From NCBI GenBank assembly GCA_905202255.1, contig CAJKRH010000012.1:1-45234 (forward strand): a stretch of 45,234 nt of DNA, read 5' to 3'. Both the position numbers and the translations under genes were made by a program. Positions 40,406-45,234 of the stretch are shown piece after piece. Position 1 is the first letter of the stretch, and every line of letters starts with the position of its first letter. The DNA is from an uncultured Ruminococcus sp. (GTDB lineage Bacteria; Bacillota; Clostridia; Oscillospirales; CAG-272). Under the pieces are notes generated by a model, which saw only the letters and a program-made list of their open reading frames with translations, was not told where the DNA came from and ran no database searches.

Positions 40406-42169
40406 ATGTCTTTCGATACATTTACAGCCGCACTCGTTTCGCGCGAGCTTGACTCGGCGCTTCGCGGCTCGAAAATAGAAAAGATTTATCAGCCCTCGCG
40501 CTACTGCATGGTGCTCCTCTGCCGCAGGGGCGGAGAGACGCGCCGCCTGCTCCTCTGCGCCACACCCGGGGCTTCGCGCGTGGGCATAACGGAGACTGCA
40601 AGGGAAAATCCCAAGACGCCGCCATCCTTTTGCCAGCAGCTGCGCAGGCATATTTCGGGCGCTACAGTCGCGGGAATATATACGCTCGGCTTTGAGCGAG
40701 CGGTGGAGATAGCGCTCGATTCATATGATGAACTCGGATTTGCCTGCAAAAGATATCTCATAGTCGAGATAATGGGAAAATACAGCAATATCATCTACGC
40801 GGGCGATATCGACGGCAAAAAGAAGATACTCGGGCTTCTGCGTGCGGGAGACATAACGGAGGGAAAACGCCCGCTTGTTTCGGGCGCGGAATATGAACTT
40901 CCGCCGTCGCAGGACAAGGCTATGCCGACAGGCGAGACGCATGACGCTTTCCTCTCGCGCATGAACGCCGCGGGAGAAAAGCCCTGCGAGGAATTTATCC
41001 TCTCGGCTTATGCGGGCTTTGCGCCGATAGCGACGCGGGAGATAGCCTTTCGCGCGGGCGCGCTCGGCAGGCTTTGCGGCGAAGCCGACGGGGAGAAACT
41101 CTGGGCTTCGTTTTCGGCGGTCGTCGGAGCGGCAGACGGGGACGGTGCCGTGCCGACCGTGGTCATGCGGGAGAGCGGAGAGCCTTTTGATTTCTCGTTT
41201 GTCGATATAGCGCAGTACGGCGAGAACGCGAAAAAGAAAAATTTCGGCAGCTTTTCCGAGATGCTTGATTTTTATTTCGAGAGCAAGGACACGGCGGCTA
41301 TCCTGCGGCAGAAAACGCATGATATACATACGGCTGTCTCAGGCAACCGTCAGAAACTCGCAAAAAAGCTGAATATACTGAAAAAAGAGCTTGCCGACTG
41401 CGATGAAATGGACAAATACAAGCGTTGGGGCGACCTTATAACCGCCTCTGCTTATATGCTGAAGCAGAAAGCGAAATTTGCCGATGTCCCCGACTATTAC
41501 AGCGCCGAGGGCGACACTATAGAAACGGTTCGCGTGCCGCTGGACGAAAAGCTGACTCCCGCGCAGAACGCGGCGAAATATTACAGGAAATATACGAAAT
41601 TAAAGACGGCGAAGGAGATTCTTGCCGAGCAGATAAGGATAGCCGAGGCGGATATCGAATATCTCGCCACGGTGGAAAATGCCGTTTCCATGTGCGAGAC
41701 GGAGGCGGATATCGACGAGATACGCCGCGAGCTTACACTGGGCGGATATCTGCATAAGACCGCAGAAAAATGCAGTCCGAGAGCCGCAGAGAAGCATACG
41801 CCGAAAGTGGCGCGGTTTGTCACCTCGGGCGGGCGCGAGCTTATCTGCGGAAAAAACAATATTCAGAATGACTATGTCAGCATGAAGCTGGCAAGAAAAC
41901 ACGACTGGTGGTTTCATGTGAAAAACAGTGCGGGCGCGCATGTAATAATGCTCTGCGAGCAGGGCGAGGAGCCGGATGCGCGAGATTTCACCGAGGCGGC
42001 GGAGCTTGCCGCATATTACTCGAGCATATCCGATACGCAGAATGCGGCTGTTGATTATACACTTGTAAAAAATCTGAAAAAGCCAAGCGGCGCAAAGCCG
42101 GGCAAGGTGGTTTATTACTCGAATTACACGGCGTATGTCACGCCGAAGCTGAGCGTGAAAAAGCTGTGA
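40406..42169 (+). CDS. rqcH: RqcH/NEMF family ribosome quality control protein
   Basis: NFACT-family protein (587 residues; older name fibronectin-binding protein). RqcH binds peptidyl-tRNA-obstructed 50S subunits and recruits Ala-tRNA to add C-terminal poly-Ala tails that mark stalled chains for degradation. NFACT-N spans about 1-200 (MSFDTFTAALVSRELDSAL; VEIMGKYSNII with Glu121), a coiled coil about 300-430, and NFACT-R about 450-570 (RKHDWWFHVKNSAGAHVIM). At 97-98, where B. subtilis RqcH has the functionally important Asp-Arg, this protein has Glu-Arg. The GH3 gene follows 11 bases downstream. Confidence 0.94.
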   Translation: MSFDTFTAALVSRELDSALRGSKIEKIYQPSRYCMVLLCRRGGETRRLLLCATPGASRVGITETARENPKTPPSFCQQLRRHISGATVAGIYTLGFERAVEIALDSYDELGFACKRYLIVEIMGKYSNIIYAGDIDGKKKILGLLRAGDITEGKRPLVSGAEYELPPSQDKAMPTGETHDAFLSRMNAAGEKPCEEFILSAYAGFAPIATREIAFRAGALGRLCGEADGEKLWASFSAVVGAADGDGAVPTVVMRESGEPFDFSFVDIAQYGENAKKKNFGSFSEMLDFYFESKDTAAILRQKTHDIHTAVSGNRQKLAKKLNILKKELADCDEMDKYKRWGDLITASAYMLKQKAKFADVPDYYSAEGDTIETVRVPLDEKLTPAQNAAKYYRKYTKLKTAKEILAEQIRIAEADIEYLATVENAVSMCETEADIDEIRRELTLGGYLHKTAEKCSPRAAEKHTPKVARFVTSGGRELICGKNNIQNDYVSMKLARKHDWWFHVKNSAGAHVIMLCEQGEEPDARDFTEAAELAAYYSSISDTQNAAVDYTLVKNLKKPSGAKPGKVVYYSNYTAYVTPKLSVKKL

Positions 42170-42180
42170 CGGAGGAAAGT

Positions 42181-45177
42181 ATGGTTAATTATAATGATAA
42201 AAACGAACGCTATGCGCTCGTGCGGAAAATAGCGGAGGAGGGAATAGTCCTGCTCAAAAACGAAGGGGTTCTCCCTCTCGGAGGAGAAAAAGTCGCCGTT
42301 TTCGGCAGGACGCAGCTCGATCTTATCAAATGCGGGACAGGCTCCGCTTTCTGCACCTGTGAGCACTGCGCCGAGATTCTCGACGGTATGGAAGCGGAGG
42401 GCATCTCCTGCGATGAAATCCTTGCCGAAAAATACCGCAGATGGACTGCGGAAAATCCCATACGCACCTTTGATGTCTGGGGAAGCGGCTCGCATATAAA
42501 CGAGGAAATGCCGCTCTCCGAGGAGGATATCGCCGCCTGCGCCGCGCGGGGTGCCGAGAAAGCCGTATTTATAATAGGAAGAACGGCGGGCGAAAACGAC
42601 GATGCCATGAATGCCACGGGCGACTATCTGCTCTCCGATGGAGAAGAGGAGATGCTCTCCGCGCTCGGCAGGCATTTTCGCGATGTGATAGTGGTGATAA
42701 ACTCGGGCAACCTGATGGATATGTCGTTTTCTCTGCGCCCGTATGTAAAGGCGCTCGTGCTTCTCTCCATGCCGGGCATGGAGGGCGGTCATGCGCTTGC
42801 CCGCGTGCTCTCGGGTGCGGTTTCACCCTCGGGCAAACTGACCGATACGGCGATAACCTCATATGAAAAATGCCCGTCGGCACAGGATTTCGGCTCGCGC
42901 GGCGGTATTATACAAAAGTATAAAGAGGATATTTTCGTCGGTTACAGATATTATGAGAGCTTCGCTTCGGCAGGGCAGAGCGTGCTCTATCCTTTCGGCT
43001 TCGGTCTTTCGTATACGGAGTTTGCCGCCGAGCCTGTTTCGTTCTCGGCTGACGATACGGAAATATGCGCCGAGATAAATGTGCGCAATATCGGAAAGAG
43101 AGCGGGCAAGGAGACGGTGATGCTCTATTCGTCATCGCCTGTCGGCGCAGTTGACAAGCCGAAATATGAGCTTCGCGCATTTGCCAAGACGCGCCTGCTT
43201 GAGGCGGGCGAGAGTGAGACTCTGCGCCTGCGCTTTGCTGCGGCTGATATGGCGTGCTTCGACGACAGCGGAAAGACCGGCGAGCGCGATGCATGGGTAA
43301 TGGAAGCGGGGCGGTACGGCATTTTCTGCGGAAATAATGTAGAAAAGCTTCAGCCCTGCGGCGCATATGACCTGCCGGAGATGCGCGTGATAAAGCGATG
43401 CGTGCATCTTGATACGCGGCTCGACGAGAGACTCCTCCTTGACGGAAGCTATGAGAGCCTTGAGCATATCGCGCCCGACCCTGCGGACGGGATAACGGTG
43501 CTTCCTGCGGGTAAAACGAGAGTGAAGCTTGATTTCGCGGGCGGTGCATCCGAGATGCTTTTCAATATCTCCGTGCACGGAACATATCATCTGCTTCTCG
43601 AGGGGGCGGACGGACTGCCGCTTCCTTACGACGATTTTGAAATAAAAGCGGGCAGAGCGGAGATTTTCGGCGGGAACGCCGTATTCCCCGCAGGGAAGAT
43701 TACACTTTCCGTAAAGCCGAAGAGGGCGTGCGCCTCTGCCGCGCTTACCCTCGCGAAAGACGATTCGCCTGCGGTGATAAGCGGGGAAAAATCGCTTATC
43801 GAGGGCGGCAGATTCTGCGAATGTGCGCTCTATGTCGTGCCGCGCGCCTTTTCCGATGATGCCGATATGGCGCACGGTTTTTCGCTTGCGCGGATGCATA
43901 CGCCGGGGCGCTATGCCACCTACAGACTCGAGGTGGAAAAGGCGGGAATATATGATTTTTCGCTTCGCTATTATAATCCTTATGACGATATGCTCCTCTC
44001 CGACTGCTTCTCGGTGCTTGTTTCGAATGTGCGCCGCGAGGTAGGCTCCGTTGTGCTGAAAAAGACGGCGGAGATGGACGGTGCTGTCGTATATAAGACC
44101 TCCGAGCCTTTCCGCCTTGCGCTTCCGCGCGGAGAATGCTATCTGAAGATAGTTTCCGCCACGCGCACTTCGCCGGAGATAGCATATATCGAGGTGAAGC
44201 CGAGCGCTTCCGATGCCGCAGAGGCTACCCGCCATGCGGATGGCGGCGCGGGTGAAGCCAAAACAGAGGAAAAGGAATACATCCGCCGCATTCCCGAGGG
44301 CTATGCCGACGGCATGTTTGCCCGCTTTGTGCGCGGAGAGATTACCGCCGCGGATATCGTGCGCGAAATGAGCGATGATGAGCTTGCGGTGCTCACCTGC
44401 GGAAACGAAAAGGGACAGATAGGTTACAGCGAGAAATTCGGTATTCCCGAGACCTACTGGTCGGACGGACCTGTGGGGCTTCGTCTTGAGCGGAACACGA
44501 CGGTTTATCCCTCGGGCACGATGCTCGCCTGCACATGGAATACGGCGCTCGCAGAGGAATTCGGCAGAGCGATAGGTGCAGAGTGCCTGCTCTATAATAT
44601 AGATATGTGGCTTGCTCCGGGTATGAATATCCATCGCAATCCGCTCTGCGGCAGAAGCTTTGAATATTATTCCGAGGACCCGCTTGTGACAGGGAAGATA
44701 GCCGCCGCTGCGGTTCGCGGTGTGCAGGAATGCGGCGTTGGCGCCACGATAAAGCATTTTGCCGCCAACAGCACGGAATATCGCCGCCTGCAATCGGACA
44801 GCGTTATTTCCGCGAGAGCGCTCCGCGAAATATATATGCGCGGCTTTGAAACAGCGATAGCGGAAGCATCGCCATACGCGATAATGACATCGTATAACTT
44901 TATCAACGGGATAAAGGTGCCCGAATACGGCACGATATGCAAAGAAATCATGCGCGATGAATTCGGATATTGCGGCGTGCTCGTCACCGACTGGGAGAAT
45001 AATTCCGTCCATGTGCGCGAGCTTGCGGCTGGACATGACCTCAAAATGGCATCGGGAAATGCGCCTGCTGTCGCCGACGCGATAAGAAGCGGTGAGCTTT
45101 CGCGCGGGCGCGTGGAAGAATCCGCCTGCCGCATACTTGAGTTTATCGCCAAAACGGCGGGGAAGAATATAAAATGA
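42181..45177 (+). CDS. Glycoside hydrolase family 3 enzyme with swapped domain order
   Basis: A 998-residue GH3-type enzyme, probably an exo-acting beta-glucosidase or beta-xylosidase. The domain order is reversed relative to most GH3 proteins: the alpha/beta-sandwich (C-terminal type) domain comes first (about 10-230), then an Fn3-like domain (about 255-345), a long middle region with possible carbohydrate-binding modules (about 390-670), and the TIM-barrel-like (N-terminal type) domain last (about 700-998). KHFAANSTE and the nucleophile Asp937 in VLVTDW are in the last part. No signal peptide is seen, so it is likely intracellular. The ATG at 42181 has GGAGGA 6 bases upstream; an earlier GTG at 42166 overlaps rqcH. 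Confidence 0.92.
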   Translation: MVNYNDKNERYALVRKIAEEGIVLLKNEGVLPLGGEKVAVFGRTQLDLIKCGTGSAFCTCEHCAEILDGMEAEGISCDEILAEKYRRWTAENPIRTFDVWGSGSHINEEMPLSEEDIAACAARGAEKAVFIIGRTAGENDDAMNATGDYLLSDGEEEMLSALGRHFRDVIVVINSGNLMDMSFSLRPYVKALVLLSMPGMEGGHALARVLSGAVSPSGKLTDTAITSYEKCPSAQDFGSRGGIIQKYKEDIFVGYRYYESFASAGQSVLYPFGFGLSYTEFAAEPVSFSADDTEICAEINVRNIGKRAGKETVMLYSSSPVGAVDKPKYELRAFAKTRLLEAGESETLRLRFAAADMACFDDSGKTGERDAWVMEAGRYGIFCGNNVEKLQPCGAYDLPEMRVIKRCVHLDTRLDERLLLDGSYESLEHIAPDPADGITVLPAGKTRVKLDFAGGASEMLFNISVHGTYHLLLEGADGLPLPYDDFEIKAGRAEIFGGNAVFPAGKITLSVKPKRACASAALTLAKDDSPAVISGEKSLIEGGRFCECALYVVPRAFSDDADMAHGFSLARMHTPGRYATYRLEVEKAGIYDFSLRYYNPYDDMLLSDCFSVLVSNVRREVGSVVLKKTAEMDGAVVYKTSEPFRLALPRGECYLKIVSATRTSPEIAYIEVKPSASDAAEATRHADGGAGEAKTEEKEYIRRIPEGYADGMFARFVRGEITAADIVREMSDDELAVLTCGNEKGQIGYSEKFGIPETYWSDGPVGLRLERNTTVYPSGTMLACTWNTALAEEFGRAIGAECLLYNIDMWLAPGMNIHRNPLCGRSFEYYSEDPLVTGKIAAAAVRGVQECGVGATIKHFAANSTEYRRLQSDSVISARALREIYMRGFETAIAEASPYAIMTSYNFINGIKVPEYGTICKEIMRDEFGYCGVLVTDWENNSVHVRELAAGHDLKMASGNAPAVADAIRSGELSRGRVEESACRILEFIAKTAGKNIK
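42908..42923. repeat. Recurrent 16-bp palindrome, copy 5
   Basis: TTATACAAAAGTATAA, a perfect TWATAC-N4-GTATAA match inside the GH3 coding sequence. An 11-of-12 relative, TTATACACTTGTAAAA, lies about 850 bases earlier in rqcH (42055-42070). Confidence 0.6.
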
Positions 45178-45234
45178 GTATAGTGAATTGTCAAGAGAAG
45201 TGCAACAAATTATCTAATTCTTGGATCCACAAAT

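Noticed and set aside
43132..45036. 634-codon open frame antisense to the GH3 gene
   Set aside because: Same cause: a long shadow frame, rich in Arg and His, without a start signal or a domain.
1..45234. CRISPR arrays, tRNA or rRNA genes, prophage or transposase genes
   Set aside because: No regularly spaced repeats, no tRNA or rRNA signatures, and no integrase, transposase or phage structural proteins were seen.

Overview
The window looks like a chromosomal segment of a monoderm, probably spore-forming member of the Clostridia (Oscillospiraceae/Ruminococcaceae-like, gut or rumen type). This is inferred from gene content: a T-box leader on pheST, an SpoVD-type PBP with PASTA repeats next to an FtsW/SpoVE protein, a meso-DAP type MurE, HPr with His15 and Ser46, an RqcH homologue, a DnaD/DnaI-type helicase loader pair, a BspA-like leucine-rich repeat protein and a domain-swapped GH3 enzyme like those of Ruminococcus. 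Base composition is moderate, with AT-rich promoters and GC-richer coding DNA.

Layout. 1-3945 (minus): pheST behind a Phe-specific T-box. 4027-10800 (plus): uronate isomerase, Mrp ATPase, low-molecular-weight phosphatase, RimI and TsaD; then, after an intergenic region with a DnaA-box cluster, a DnaD-domain protein and a DnaC/DnaI-like loader. 10813-14275 (minus): an accessory patch with two orphan exported or membrane proteins, a Thr-rich membrane protein with a BspA-like domain, and the ECF sigma factor that probably pairs with it. 14400-27342 (minus): a dcw cluster, mraZ-rsmH-ftsL-spoVD-murE-murF-mraY-ftsW-murG-ftsQ-ftsZ, without murD, murC, murB or ftsA. 27343-28213: non-coding DNA holding a 659-bp element with 47-bp imperfect inverted ends. 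28214-31606 (minus): HPr, uvrC, rsmD, coaD. 31663-36185 (minus): murJ, an O-antigen-ligase-like polytopic protein and two DUF4330-like proteins. 36283-37847 (minus): rpsU, rimM, trmD. 37889-45177 (plus): a PRK06851-like P-loop protein, a PrsA-like lipoprotein, rqcH and the GH3 enzyme.

Most genes are housekeeping: replication initiation, wall synthesis, division, tRNA charging and modification, ribosome maturation. The strongest unexplained signal is a 16-bp palindrome, TWATAC-N4-GTATAA (consensus close to TTATACANNTGTATAA). It occurs perfectly five times, with several degenerate copies, and repeatedly overlaps or abuts stop codons of replication and division genes. Other notable signals are the DnaA-box cluster before dnaD-dnaI, a triple MraZ operator next to DnaA-like boxes upstream of the dcw cluster, the 659-bp non-coding element, a P-loop protein with a decayed second half, and a uvrC gene with no convincing canonical start codon.
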